In this document: piece after piece, positions 1-7,756 of the stretch
Numbering within the stretch: position 1 is the stretch's first letter
Layout of the letters: each line of letters starts with the position of its first letter
NCBI GenBank assembly: GCA_034658975.1
Contig: JAYEGJ010000001.1
Coordinates: 36,957 to 100,956, forward strand
Direction of reading: 5' to 3'
DNA: 64,000 nt
Source of the DNA: SZUA-217 sp034658975
GTDB taxonomy: Bacteria > Actinomycetota > Acidimicrobiia > Spongiisociales > ZC4RG35
Program-made: the position numbers and the translations under genes
Notes under the pieces: model-generated
What the model was told of the DNA's origin: nothing
Database searches by the model: none
What the model saw: only the letters and a program-made list of their open reading frames with translations

Positions 1-711
1 GATGAGCAGGTTCTCGGATCCGCTTACCTCGATGAGTTGGGACGACCCAGCATTACCGATCGCTTCGAGATTCAGAACGAAGACGACGTCGTCGAACCAC
101 GGGTGGCTGGTGATGAAGGCGGTCGCTCCAAAACGAGGCGCAGGTTCCTCACCATCGGTAAACAGGAACACGACGTCATTTCGAAGCGGAGTGCCCGAGA
201 CGAGGGCTCTTGCCGATTCCATGAGGACGGCGACCGCGGCCGAGTTGTCGTTTGCGCCCGGCGTCGCTGGGACCGTGTCGTAGTGGGCGACCAGCAGCAG
301 CGCACCCTTCGGCGTCTCACCCTCCAGCCTCGCGATGACGTTGACGGCTTCCACCGTGGCACCAGGAGTTCCGAAGTAGTCCGGGACCTCGAATGCTTGC
401 TTCTCGACGGTCAGGCCGAGGTCGACCATCTCGCTGACGATGTAGTCGCGAACGCGGATCGACTCTTCACTTCCCATTGGATGGGGCTTTTGAGCAATGG
501 CGTCGACATGGATCATCGCTCTCTCTGTAGAGAAGGCGACTGCATCAGCGCCGGCGGGCGTCGGCGGGAGGAGAGGCAGGGCACCAAGTGCCAGGCTGAG
601 CAACAGGATCACCCACCACACCCAGCGCTTCTCATGGTCTGACGGGATCGGCCACCTCCACGGCCATGGGTACCTGCCGGCTCTGGATGCGACAAGAGGA
701 CTTAGTCCCAT
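1..711 (-). CDS. M28 family zinc metallopeptidase, partial (C-terminus beyond left edge)
   Basis: The minus strand reads an open frame that runs off the left edge, about 237 residues. It has a hydrophobic N-terminal segment (WVWWVILLLSLALGALPLL) and then the M28 aminopeptidase core: LLLVAHYDTVP with zinc-binding His and Asp, PGANDNSAAVAVLME with the bridging Asp, and FLFTDGEEP with the catalytic Glu pair. This supports a membrane-anchored or exported aminopeptidase. The hydrophobic N-terminus before the peptidase domain recalls the ER-metallopeptidase-like M28 subgroup, whose C-terminal membrane part would lie outside the window. The start is uncertain: ATG at 711 is the farthest upstream, and GTG codons around 620 would begin directly at the hydrophobic segment. 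Confidence 0.85.
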   Translation of the reverse strand, partial: MGLSPLVASRAGRYPWPWRWPIPSDHEKRWVWWVILLLSLALGALPLLPPTPAGADAVAFSTERAMIHVDAIAQKPHPMGSEESIRVRDYIVSEMVDLGLTVEKQAFEVPDYFGTPGATVEAVNVIARLEGETPKGALLLVAHYDTVPATPGANDNSAAVAVLMESARALVSGTPLRNDVVFLFTDGEEPAPRFGATAFITSHPWFDDVVFVLNLEAIGNAGSSQLIEVSGSENLLI

Positions 712-800
712 CCGAGCGGAGGGCCATCCACACGCTGGCAGTTTCTTATCAGGCCCTTAACGCGCCCTTATGACTGCCTGAGCGAGATTGGAGCCACCCG

Positions 801-1088
801 ATGACGGAGCCAGGAATGAAGGTTTGGATCGATCAGGACGAGTGCATGGGCGCGGGCACATGCGAACAGGTTGCCCCCGAGGTCTTTGAAGAAAGGGCCG
901 ACGGATTGTGGGTGGTCAGGGAGGACGAGGCCCATTTCAGCACCACAACGGTCTTCGACGGACGGCAGGCAACCGGACACGGCCCTGCTGGCGTGAACGG
1001 ACTCGCCCGCGTACCCGAAACGCTTATCGAGCAGGTCCTCGACGCCGCCGAGGAGTGTCCCGGCGAGTGCATCTACGCGGAGGTTTAG
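801..1088 (+). CDS. Small ferredoxin (single Fe-S cluster type)
   Basis: A 95-residue protein starting near MKVWIDQDEC, with the motif CMGAGTC followed by EQVAPEVF and, near the C-terminus, ECPGECIY. This is the cysteine layout of small actinobacterial ferredoxins that carry one 3Fe-4S or 4Fe-4S cluster and feed electrons to P450s or other oxidoreductases. It is longer than the usual 62-70 residues because of a loop between the two cysteine blocks. ATG 801 and ATG 816 are both possible starts. It lies 2 bases upstream of the 1091 gene, so it is probably the first gene of the 801-3680 operon and may supply electrons to the membrane redox protein at 3117. Confidence 0.85.
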   Translation: MTEPGMKVWIDQDECMGAGTCEQVAPEVFEERADGLWVVREDEAHFSTTTVFDGRQATGHGPAGVNGLARVPETLIEQVLDAAEECPGECIYAEV

Positions 1089-1090
1089 GA

Positions 1091-1615
1091 ATGGCAACAG
1101 ATAAAGCTTCTGGTGGGCGTCTGTCGGTCTCGTTGGTCGTAGGACTCCTTCTCGTCCCGCTTGCGGCGGTCGCCTCGGTGGCAATCCTCAATCCTCAGGC
1201 CAAGGCCGACGCGGGTCTGCCAGAAACGTCGATTCCGACCGTGGTGGCATCATCGAACGGAGCGGCTGTCGAGCAGCGGATCGTCATGGAACCAGTGACG
1301 TCGAGCGCCGAGGATCTGGCTGCGGCGTGTGGTCCGGACGGCTTGGTTCTCGTTGACCTCGAGGCGAGTGGCAAAGCCAGCGATATTCAGCAGGCGGCAC
1401 TCGACGCCTTGCGCCAACTCTGTGAAGAGGAGGGGATGCCTCTCCCCGATCCGCCGGCTCCGCCGCCTGTGGTCAAGACCGTTGTCAGTGAGGACACAGC
1501 GAGTGCCGGCACCGAATCCAGTGACTACGAGGACCGCGAGGACGAGGAAGACGAAGAAGACGAAGAAGACGAGCACGAGGACGAGGAGGACGAAGAGGAC
1601 GAGGAAGACGACTGA
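1091..1615 (+). CDS. Membrane-anchored protein with long Asp/Glu C-terminal tail
   Basis: 174 residues. The N-terminus has a hydrophobic segment (LSVSLVVGLLLVPLAAVASVAIL) that is a signal anchor or uncleaved signal. A short conserved-looking domain follows, containing AAACGPDGLVLVDLEASG and a helix ending in QLCEEEGMPLP. A proline-rich linker leads to a tail of about 30 residues that is almost pure Asp/Glu. I do not recognise the family. The tail would carry a very strong negative charge outside the membrane and could bind cations or a basic partner; that is inference. Its stop codon overlaps the ATG of the next gene (TGATG), so the two are translationally coupled. Confidence 0.75.
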   Translation: MATDKASGGRLSVSLVVGLLLVPLAAVASVAILNPQAKADAGLPETSIPTVVASSNGAAVEQRIVMEPVTSSAEDLAAACGPDGLVLVDLEASGKASDIQQAALDALRQLCEEEGMPLPDPPAPPPVVKTVVSEDTASAGTESSDYEDREDEEDEEDEEDEHEDEEDEEDEEDD

Positions 1616-1944
1616 TGGTCCTCAATTCGACCTCGATCGCGGCCGGTGTTGTCGTGGCGGTGCTCGGAGCGGTTCCTCTGCTTCTCATCGTCGTCAGCTC
1701 CCAATCCGAGGAGGCACCTCAGATCCCGACAACCTCGATTCCTGCTGTCAACGTTGCTGAACTGCCCAAAGAGACGGTGTTCACAACCCCGCCGCCTCAG
1801 ATCGAAGGGTTAACGGAGAGCATCTCCCGGGTCCTGGCCGTCAACGGCTTCGCTGTGGAAGAGACCATCGAAGAACTCCCACCGAGTGTCATCAGAACGC
1901 TCTCTGAGCGGGACATTGCCCTGACCATCGCCGAGGGGGGCTGA
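1615..1944 (+). CDS. Small membrane-anchored protein, unknown
   Basis: 109 residues. One N-terminal transmembrane segment (IAAGVVVAVLGAVPLLLIVV) is followed by a short outside domain rich in Pro, Thr and Glu, ending in a helical region (LTESISRVLAVNGFAVEET). No catalytic motif is visible. It overlaps the previous gene by one base and ends 1 base before the next start, so it belongs to the 801-3680 operon. The repeated pattern of a single N-terminal anchor plus a short outer domain in three consecutive genes suggests the products assemble together around the membrane. Confidence 0.7.
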   Translation: MVLNSTSIAAGVVVAVLGAVPLLLIVVSSQSEEAPQIPTTSIPAVNVAELPKETVFTTPPPQIEGLTESISRVLAVNGFAVEETIEELPPSVIRTLSERDIALTIAEGG

Positions 1945-1945
1945 A

Positions 1946-2278
1946 GTGTTCATCAAGCGCATGTTCCCAAAGCGGTGGGCGAAGGTCCTCGCTTGGACTG
2001 CAGCCGCACTTGCCTGGGGGTCGGTAGCGGTGGCGGCAGCAGTCAAGAGCGAGGCGGCGGCCGAAGAGTTGGCCATTCCACCTGTACGCCCGATTCAACC
2101 TCCGGCCGCCACCACGACGACGCTTGCTGCCCTTCCGTCTCAGCCGGCAGATGGCCTGGTGATCATCCGGTATACGCCCGTTGCTCCGCCACCTCCCGAG
2201 GTGATTGTGAGGACGGTGGCTGCTCCTGCCAGAAGTGGCGGGTCCTCAACCCCTGTGGTCAAGAGCAGCGGATCATGA
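1946..2278 (+). CDS. Small membrane-anchored Pro-rich protein, unknown
   Basis: 110 residues from a GTG start. A basic N-terminus (MFIKRMFPKRWAK) precedes one hydrophobic helix (VLAWTAAALAWGSVAVAAAV) and then a Pro/Thr-rich, low-complexity outer region without recognised motifs. The product has the look of a spacer or anchor protein. Its stop overlaps the ATG of apbE (ATGA at 2275-2278), which ties its translation to the flavin transferase. I looked for an FMN_bind-type acceptor motif that ApbE could modify and could not identify one with confidence. Confidence 0.7.
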   Translation: MFIKRMFPKRWAKVLAWTAAALAWGSVAVAAAVKSEAAAEELAIPPVRPIQPPAATTTTLAALPSQPADGLVIIRYTPVAPPPPEVIVRTVAAPARSGGSSTPVVKSSGS

Positions 2279-3120
2279 TCCACGAGTTCTTCCCTGCGAT
2301 GGGGACCACGATCGAAGTGATGGCTGAGAGCGATCGTCGGCTTGGCGCGACGAAGCACCTCTTTGATGTTCATGAGGCTCGATTCAGCCGATTCCTTCCC
2401 AATTCAGAGCTCTCCCTCATCAACTCCTCGCCTAAAACCGACCTCGAGGTTTCGAAAGAGATGGGGGCTGTTCTGTCGGCAGCGAAGGGACTCCAGATGG
2501 CCACGGATGGTCGCGTCGACCCTGGTATCGGTACGGCGATGGTGGCATGGGGATACGACCGCCCTTTCACGGAAGTCATTTCACAGGCTGAGCACCCGAT
2601 CGACCTGATGCGAGGCGAGTGGACGATCGAAGGCCGCCGATTGAGGCGGGAGGCAGGCGTGCGGTTCGATCTCGGTGGTGTTGCCAAGGGGTGGACGGCG
2701 GACAGGGCAGTCGAGGAAGGACTCGCTCTGCTCGTTTCGGCGGGAGGGGATGTGAGGTCCTCGCTGGACAATGCCCAAGTCGACATCGGGGATCCCTGGG
2801 GAGTCACTCCGGCAAGGGTGAAACTCGGCCGCGGTGCATTGGCCACCAGCTCGGTGACCAAGCGTCGCTGGCGGGTCGGTTCGAACGAGGCCCACCACAT
2901 CATCGACCCAGCCACGATGGCACCGTCTCTCTCCCCGGTGCTGTCGGCGACTGCGCTGTGCGCTACGGCGACCGAGGCGGAGGCGGCAGCGAAGACGCTG
3001 ATCCTTCTTGGTATCGAGGGTCTGCAATGGGCCGAGAGTCGACCCTGGGTAGATGCAGCGATGGTCACCTGGCACGACGGGAGCGTCTTTGCCACTCATG
3101 GCTGGGAGATGGCGGCGTGA
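2275..3120 (+). CDS. apbE: FAD:protein FMN transferase (ApbE family)
   Basis: 281 residues. ApbE attaches FMN covalently to Thr/Ser of target proteins, using FAD. Family landmarks are visible in order: PAMGTTIEV near the N-terminus, HEARFSRFLPNSELSLIN, VDPGIGTAMVAWGYDR, LGGVAKGWTADRAVE, VSAGGDVR, ATSSVTKRRW and HHIIDPATM. The usual AD-A metal-site block near the C-terminus reads TEAEAAAKT, so a Glu seems to replace the common Asp. No signal peptide is present, so it would act in the cytoplasm or be exported by another route. It overlaps both neighbours by 4 bases and is followed by a ferric-reductase-like membrane protein, the usual company of ApbE. Confidence 0.9.
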   Translation: MIHEFFPAMGTTIEVMAESDRRLGATKHLFDVHEARFSRFLPNSELSLINSSPKTDLEVSKEMGAVLSAAKGLQMATDGRVDPGIGTAMVAWGYDRPFTEVISQAEHPIDLMRGEWTIEGRRLRREAGVRFDLGGVAKGWTADRAVEEGLALLVSAGGDVRSSLDNAQVDIGDPWGVTPARVKLGRGALATSSVTKRRWRVGSNEAHHIIDPATMAPSLSPVLSATALCATATEAEAAAKTLILLGIEGLQWAESRPWVDAAMVTWHDGSVFATHGWEMAA

Positions 3121-3680
3121 ACATCGAGTGGATCGTCATCCGGGGGTCCGGGCTTGTCGCCTTCGCTCTGCTGGCCATGGCAACCATTTGGGGACTGCTC
3201 ATGTCTACGAAGATGCTGGGCAAGGCGGTCAAGGCGAAGCCGCTGACCTATTTTCACGAGTCTCTCGGCCTCGGAGCGCTTCTGGCCACCGTGGTGCACC
3301 TCGTCTTCCTTGCAGTCGACGACTACGTGGAGTTCGGGGCCGCCGAGCTGTTCGTGCCCGGTATGTCGGAATGGGAGCCAGTGGCCGTGGCCCTGGGTGT
3401 CATGTCCTTCTATGCGTTGGTCGTCGTCTCTCTCAGCTTCTATGTGAAGCGCTGGATCGGCCACGAAACATGGCGCTCTATCCACTTCCTTGGATTCGGG
3501 GGGTTTCTCGCATCGATGCTGCACGGCGTGATGGCGGGCGCCGATCGGGCACATCCGGCGGTCCTCGGTATGTACATCACGAGCGGCCTTCTCGTTTTCG
3601 GCCTCATGGCGGTCCGCGTTCTTTCGGCCGACAACAAGAGCGCTGCCGGTCGCCGGGTAGCACCCGCTAGAACTTCCTGA
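3117..3680 (+). CDS. Ferric-reductase-like (haem) transmembrane protein
   Basis: 187 residues from a GTG that overlaps the apbE stop (GTGA). It has about five transmembrane helices: VIRGSGLVAFALLAMATIWGL, a helix with HESLGLGALLATVVHLVFL, a helix at WEPVAVALGVMSFYALVV, a helix with IHFLGFGGFLASMLHGVMAG, and a last helix near MYITSGLLVFGLMAVRV. Paired histidines on successive helices (HESLG/VVHLVF and SIHFLG/MLHGV) are the expected di-haem ligands of ferric reductase-like and YedZ/MsrQ-type membrane proteins. It would move electrons across the membrane. It lacks a flavin/NADPH domain, so the flavin would come from a partner. It converges on the enoyl-CoA hydratase gene with a 14-base overlap. 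Confidence 0.82.
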   Translation: MNIEWIVIRGSGLVAFALLAMATIWGLLMSTKMLGKAVKAKPLTYFHESLGLGALLATVVHLVFLAVDDYVEFGAAELFVPGMSEWEPVAVALGVMSFYALVVVSLSFYVKRWIGHETWRSIHFLGFGGFLASMLHGVMAGADRAHPAVLGMYITSGLLVFGLMAVRVLSADNKSAAGRRVAPARTS

Positions 3681-4443
3681 ACTCGGCCTTGCGCTTTTCG
3701 AGGAAGGCGTCGACGCCCTCGCGGTGTGCGGGTGTCCTGCCGAGACGGCCTTGCTCCCACTGTTCGTCTGTCAGGGCCTCCTCGAATGACTTGCCCGCCG
3801 CCCCCCGGATCAAGGCTCTCGTTGTGACCAAGGAATCCGGCACAAGATCAGCAAGTGAGTTCGCCACCTCCAGTGCCTTTTCCACGACCTGATCGTCCGG
3901 GACCACTTCCGCCACCAATCCCAGCGTCCGGGCCTCATCGGCGCCAACTCGACGGTTGGTCATTGTCAGCTCTAATGCCTTGGACACCCCGACCATGTGT
4001 GGCAGCCACCACGTGGTGCCCGAGTCGGGAGCCAGGCCGATTGCGGTAAAAGCCGAGGTCAGGAAGGCGGATTCGGCCATGACCCTCATGTCACAACCGA
4101 GCGCCACCCCCAATCCGGCCCCAGCCGCGACGCCGTTTACTGCCGCAACCACCGGCACCTTCGCGTTCACTATCGAATGGACCATTGGATGGAAAACCTC
4201 ATCCAGAAAGGCGGCAAGGTCCGGGCCACCCTTGTCGTAGTCGTCGAGCAGGTTTGCCAGGTCTGCGCCTGCACAGAATGCCTTTCCGGCCCCGGTCAGA
4301 ACGACGGCTCTGGCCTCGGTTGCAGCCCGGTCCATCGACCCGATGACACCCTCGGACAGTTCGGCCTCGACGGAGTTGAAACGGTCGGGACGATCGAGGG
4401 TGATGACGGCTACATCACCGTCGAGATTGTATTGGACGTTCAT
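3667..4443 (-). CDS. Enoyl-CoA hydratase/isomerase family protein
   Basis: 258 residues with the crotonase fold. Visible motifs are VITLDRPDRFNSVE, VVLTGAGKAFCAGADL (first oxyanion-hole region), AAVNGVAAGAGLGVALGCDM (second oxyanion-hole region) and GLAPDSGTTWWLP. These fit the PaaG/short-chain enoyl-CoA hydratase-isomerase group, acting on acyl-CoA in fatty-acid or aromatic degradation. The last residues (RKAEFRKF) are the common C-terminus. No other beta-oxidation gene is adjacent, so the exact substrate cannot be inferred. Confidence 0.9.
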   Translation of the reverse strand: MNVQYNLDGDVAVITLDRPDRFNSVEAELSEGVIGSMDRAATEARAVVLTGAGKAFCAGADLANLLDDYDKGGPDLAAFLDEVFHPMVHSIVNAKVPVVAAVNGVAAGAGLGVALGCDMRVMAESAFLTSAFTAIGLAPDSGTTWWLPHMVGVSKALELTMTNRRVGADEARTLGLVAEVVPDDQVVEKALEVANSLADLVPDSLVTTRALIRGAAGKSFEEALTDEQWEQGRLGRTPAHREGVDAFLEKRKAEFRKF

Positions 4444-4570
4444 GCTCCTCCTTAGGTCGCGAATCGTAAAGGACGAAAAACCTCAGTGCTGACAGTGTTC
4501 TTGCCTATCGTTGTTGGTCATCGACGCACAAATAGCGTCCGCGAAGTCACCCAACCCACAAGGAGGGGCT

Positions 4571-4864
4571 GTGAACAAATCCGAAATGGCGGACAAGCTG
4601 GCTGGCAAGGCCGATATCTCGAAGGCCAAGGCCGCTGAGATCATCGACCATATTTTCTCCACCAAAGATGGTGAAGGAATCATCGCCGTAGAGCTTGACG
4701 CCGGCCGCAAGGTCAATGTCACAGGTTTTGGCAATTTCACCACTAAGAGTCGTGCCGCACGTATGGGTCGCAATCCCGCGACCGGTGAGACGATTCATAT
4801 TGCAGCCAAGAAGTACGCACACTTCTCAGCCGCCAAGGGCCTCAAGGACCGGGTCGCCGAGTAG
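4571..4864 (+). CDS. hup: HU family nucleoid DNA-binding protein
   Basis: 97 residues. GTG at 4571 is preceded by AGGAGGGG at a good distance, and the protein starts MNKSEMADKLAG as in other HU proteins. The DNA-binding arm region GRNPATGETIHIAAKKY is intact, with the conserved RNPATGE and the Pro that intercalates DNA. It is the short actinobacterial form without the long Lys/Ala tail of mycobacterial HupB. It bends and compacts DNA as a dimer. A strong hairpin terminator at 4884-4909 shows it is transcribed as a single gene. Confidence 0.95.
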   Translation: MNKSEMADKLAGKADISKAKAAEIIDHIFSTKDGEGIIAVELDAGRKVNVTGFGNFTTKSRAARMGRNPATGETIHIAAKKYAHFSAAKGLKDRVAE

Positions 4865-4883
4865 GTCGCCAAGAACTCGAGTA

Positions 4884-4909
4884 ACAACGGGCCCTTCGGG
4901 GCCCGTTGT
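4884..4909 (+). terminator. Rho-independent-type hairpin after hup
   Basis: Perfect 11-bp stem with a TTCG tetraloop: ACAACGGGCCC / GGGCCCGTTGT, 20 bases after the hup stop. The trailing bases are CCGTTTG, so the U-tract is weak, as is common in high-GC genomes. Confidence 0.85.
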
Positions 4910-4956
4910 CCGTTTGTAGGGGCTCCTAGTGCTCTGCCCGCCGTTACGGTGACGTA

Positions 4957-5751
4957 ATGACTCTCGATCCCCGACGCTGGTCGGCGCCGGTTGCGATTGC
5001 CCATCGGGGCAGCCGGTTGTTGTGGCCGGAGAACACCCTCGAGTCGTTCAGTGGAGCCGTCGAGATGGGGTATCGCCATCTCGAGACCGACATCCGGATC
5101 ACGAAAGACGAAGTCATCGTCTGTGTCCACGATGAGACAGTCGATCGGACCACCAACGGCAAGGGTGAGGTGTCGTCTTTCACCCACGAGGAGCTGATGA
5201 GCCTCGACGCCGGCTATCGCCATGGGACCCGGTCGGGTTTTGAATTCAGGGGCATTGGCGTGCGGATTCCCAGCCTCGAGGAGGTGTTGTCGGCCTTTCC
5301 CGAGGTATCAGTGGTGGCCGACATGAAAGAGGACGGTCTGGAGGAGGCCTTTGCCGACCTGATCGAGCGCACCGGGGCCCACGATCGGTTCATCGTCGGG
5401 TCGTTCAGCGATCAGAGAATCGAGCAGTTCCGTCAACTAACCGGCGGGAAGGTCTCGACCTCGACCGGACCCGCATTGGCCCGGATGTGGGTGCTGGCTT
5501 CACGCGTTGGTCGCGGCGGTGGCGGCGAAGCCAGCGCAATCCAGGTTCCCCCCGTCATTCGCGGCGTCAGAGTGGTCGACGAGAAACTGATCGACGTCGC
5601 CCATGCCTCCGGCATGCAAGTTCATGTCTGGACGATCAACGACACCGACGAGATGGAAAGACTGCTCGATCTCGGAGTCGACGGGCTGGTGACGGATAGG
5701 CCGGACCGGCTCAGAAAACTCCTCGAGAATCGGGGAGAATGGGAGTCATGA
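4957..5751 (+). CDS. Glycerophosphodiester phosphodiesterase
   Basis: 264 residues of the GDPD family, which hydrolyses glycerophosphodiesters to glycerol-3-phosphate and an alcohol. The key motifs are intact: IAHRGSRLLWPENTLESF (catalytic His-Arg and Glu), HLETDIRITKDEVIVCVHDETVDRTT (metal-binding Glu and Asp, catalytic His), then VVADMKEDG and, near the C-terminus, VHVWTINDTDEM and GVDGLVTDRPD. There is no signal peptide, so it is probably cytoplasmic. It overlaps the next gene (ATGA), which may be linked in function. Confidence 0.93.
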   Translation: MTLDPRRWSAPVAIAHRGSRLLWPENTLESFSGAVEMGYRHLETDIRITKDEVIVCVHDETVDRTTNGKGEVSSFTHEELMSLDAGYRHGTRSGFEFRGIGVRIPSLEEVLSAFPEVSVVADMKEDGLEEAFADLIERTGAHDRFIVGSFSDQRIEQFRQLTGGKVSTSTGPALARMWVLASRVGRGGGGEASAIQVPPVIRGVRVVDEKLIDVAHASGMQVHVWTINDTDEMERLLDLGVDGLVTDRPDRLRKLLENRGEWES

Positions 5752-6254
5752 AGACCCTGGCAATTCTCCTCCTCGCAGCTCTCGAGATCGGAGGGGCCTA
5801 CGGCGAGGCCTCCGCCGAAGTCAGCTCGATTGAAGACGACTCGATGGTCGTCGACCTCCAGATTGAAATCCGGACCTCAGCCTCCGCGGTTGTCGTCCAT
5901 CTCGCTTTCGAGGACGATCCGGCGCTCGCACTCCCTCTTCTCGATCGAGGCGACGGACTGTTCGGGATTGTCACCGAACTCGAGCTCAAGAACTACGTCG
6001 TCGTGTTCGAGGCGGTAGGGAGCCCAGAAGGGCTGTCCCGACCCGTTTTTCTCACCGAGCTCGGCGCCGACCTCGATCCAGGCGATGGCAATGGCGGCGG
6101 ACCGGGGACCGATCCGGATGATGGACTCAGCCCGGAAACCCGGCAGTTGGGTTGGCTGGCTCTGGCGCTGGCTGCTGCGTCCCTCTCGGCGCTTGCTTTC
6201 TGGGTCCTGGGCGGGCGAGACGCCAAGGCAGAGGAATCCTCAGAGGAAGAGTGA
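5748..6254 (+). CDS. Exported protein with C-terminal membrane anchor, unknown
   Basis: 168 residues from ATG 5748, which overlaps the GDPD stop; GGGAG lies just upstream. A signal peptide (MKTLAILLLAALEIGGAYG) is followed by a beta-rich outer domain of about 90 residues, a Gly/Asp-rich linker (DPGDGNGGGPGTDPDDG), one transmembrane helix (LGWLALALAAASLSALAFWVLGG) and a charged cytoplasmic tail. I recognise no catalytic motif. The layout is that of a cell-surface domain tethered by its C-terminus. Confidence 0.72.
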   Translation: MKTLAILLLAALEIGGAYGEASAEVSSIEDDSMVVDLQIEIRTSASAVVVHLAFEDDPALALPLLDRGDGLFGIVTELELKNYVVVFEAVGSPEGLSRPVFLTELGADLDPGDGNGGGPGTDPDDGLSPETRQLGWLALALAAASLSALAFWVLGGRDAKAEESSEEE

Positions 6255-6255
6255 A

Positions 6256-6753
6256 GTGATCCGAGCAGCAGCGGCCAAGGACGCCGACTCACTCGGACAG
6301 CTACATGTCGAGACCTGGCAGGCGGCCTATAGGGGCGAATTCCCCGACGAGTACCTCGATGGGCTCGACGTCGGGGGACGGATTGATTGGTTCCGTCGTG
6401 CGATCGAGGAGGAACGCGAGATCCTCGTTGCCGAAGCCGACGGCTGGGCGGTGGGGTTTGCCAGCTTCGGCCGGTCGCGGAGCAACGAATGGGGAGAGAT
6501 CTACGCCGTCTACGTGCACCCAGACCATTGGGGCGAGGGACACGGGTTTCAACTCATGGCAGCGGCGGAGACCCGGCTTTCCGAGATCGGATTCGACCAA
6601 GCGCTGCTCTGGGTCCTCGACTCCAATACCCAAGCCCGGTCCTTCTATGAACGCCAGGATTGGACACTCGGCAGGCCTGTGAAGCTAGACGAGATCGGCG
6701 GGGTTCAGGTCACTGAGGTTCGTTATGAGAAGCAGCTTCGAGACGCGACCTGA
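6256..6753 (+). CDS. GNAT family N-acetyltransferase
   Basis: 165 residues from GTG 6256, 1 base after the previous stop, with AGAGGAAGAG as the ribosome site. GNAT features are VIRAAAAKDADSLGQLHVETW at the N-terminus, the acetyl-CoA region IYAVYVHPDHWGEGHGFQLM (motif A, QxxGxG/A-like) and LWVLDSNTQARSFYERQDW (motif B). It would acetylate an amine of a small molecule or protein, but the substrate is not visible. Its 3' end overlaps the convergent ispD by 44 bases. Confidence 0.88.
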   Translation: MIRAAAAKDADSLGQLHVETWQAAYRGEFPDEYLDGLDVGGRIDWFRRAIEEEREILVAEADGWAVGFASFGRSRSNEWGEIYAVYVHPDHWGEGHGFQLMAAAETRLSEIGFDQALLWVLDSNTQARSFYERQDWTLGRPVKLDEIGGVQVTEVRYEKQLRDAT

Positions 6754-7369
6754 CCATCTCGAGATCGGCCTGAAAAGTGACCTTGATGTTCTCCCGGTCT
6801 CCCTCGACCAGGGCGATGTCCAGATCTCCGAAACGTTGGACGACCTCGACGGAGTCGTGAGCGACAACCGCGGTTTGTGCGGCCTTCACATAGGCAGCCA
6901 GAAGGCCGGGGCCACGGAAGACCTGGGGTGTCTGCACCGTCACAGCGTTGACAATCGGCCGTAACGACAGACTGTCGACGAGGAGACGCTCCGGTTCGAG
7001 GGTGGGAGCTGCCCCTCCTACCTCGTCCGCCTTCTCGAACAGCCTTTCCATTAGGGAGGCTTTGACCAGCGGGCGGGCGCCGTCGTGGATGCCGATGAGG
7101 TCGTACTCCCGTCCTAGTGCCGCCAGCCCGGCAAGCTCGCTGTCGGTGCGGGTCTGACCGCCCTTGGTCACGATGATGTCGTGCCCGAGGTCCTTGAATG
7201 GTTGGACCAGATCGGAGCGGGCCACCACCACAACGGTGTCGGACACGGCCGACACGGCTTCGATGGTGTGAGAGATGAGGGGCTTCCCGCCGATGTCGGC
7301 GAGCAGCTTCTCGCCACCAAAACGGGTCGCAGAACCGGCAGCCACCACGATCATCGCTCTTGAAGCCAT
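6710..7369 (-). CDS. ispD: 2-C-methyl-D-erythritol 4-phosphate cytidylyltransferase
   Basis: 219 residues from ATG 7369. IspD makes CDP-methylerythritol in the non-mevalonate isoprenoid pathway. Evidence is the nucleotide-binding start VVAAGSATRFGGEKLLADIGGKP, the central GGQTRTDSELAGL block, IGIHDGARPLV, AVTVQTPQVF and the C-terminal VTFQADLEMV. The usual GGxxRxxSV reads GGQTRTDSE, and HDAARP reads HDGARP, both conservative. IspF is not adjacent, unlike in many bacteria. It is divergent from the 7394 gene with only about 25 bases between the start codons. Confidence 0.9.
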   Translation of the reverse strand: MASRAMIVVAAGSATRFGGEKLLADIGGKPLISHTIEAVSAVSDTVVVVARSDLVQPFKDLGHDIIVTKGGQTRTDSELAGLAALGREYDLIGIHDGARPLVKASLMERLFEKADEVGGAAPTLEPERLLVDSLSLRPIVNAVTVQTPQVFRGPGLLAAYVKAAQTAVVAHDSVEVVQRFGDLDIALVEGDRENIKVTFQADLEMVRSRLEAASHNEPQ

Positions 7370-7393
7370 CAAGACGAGAGTACCTTTGAGATC

Positions 7394-7726
7394 GTGCTGA
7401 CTGTTTCAAGGCTCGTCGAGGGCATGGGCGACGGCGACTGGGTGGTCGTTCGGCCCGACGGCGAGATCATCGACATCGAGATTCCCAAGGACATCGGGCC
7501 GGCGACGTTGATGGTCGGACCGGTGACCGATGCCCTCAAGTCCCACGATGGGAGGCTTCTCACCGGTGCAATAGACCGTGACCGGGTTTGGGGCGTCGAA
7601 GCGTTTGCGTTGAACCGAGTTGTTGTGCGCCGTCTCGACGTCGAGGAACTGACTCCACTCGAGCTGTGCGAGACCGTCACTAGCTGGCGGCTCGCCTGGC
7701 AGAAGAGCGAGATGGGCTCCGACTAG
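7394..7726 (+). CDS. Conserved-looking small protein, unknown
   Basis: 110 residues from GTG 7394. It is soluble, beta-rich at the N-terminus (WVVVRPDGEIIDIEIPKD) and helical at the C-terminus (LTPLELCETVTSWRLAWQKSEM). No family is recognised. It lies between ispD (divergent) and tyrA (same strand, 30 bases downstream), so it may be co-transcribed with tyrA. The very short gap to the ispD start leaves little room for two separate promoters. Confidence 0.6.
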   Translation: MLTVSRLVEGMGDGDWVVVRPDGEIIDIEIPKDIGPATLMVGPVTDALKSHDGRLLTGAIDRDRVWGVEAFALNRVVVRRLDVEELTPLELCETVTSWRLAWQKSEMGSD

Positions 7727-7756
7727 CGGACGGCGGCTCGGCTCTAATCTTCCCCG

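Noticed and set aside
1500..1612. Tandem DNA repeat or CRISPR-like array
   Set aside because: GAG/GAC/GAA codon runs encode the acidic tail of a protein; no spacer structure.
4926..4936. Another end of the MITE-like repeat (CTAGTGCTCTG)
   Set aside because: Only 11 bases match and the sequence then diverges; could be chance.
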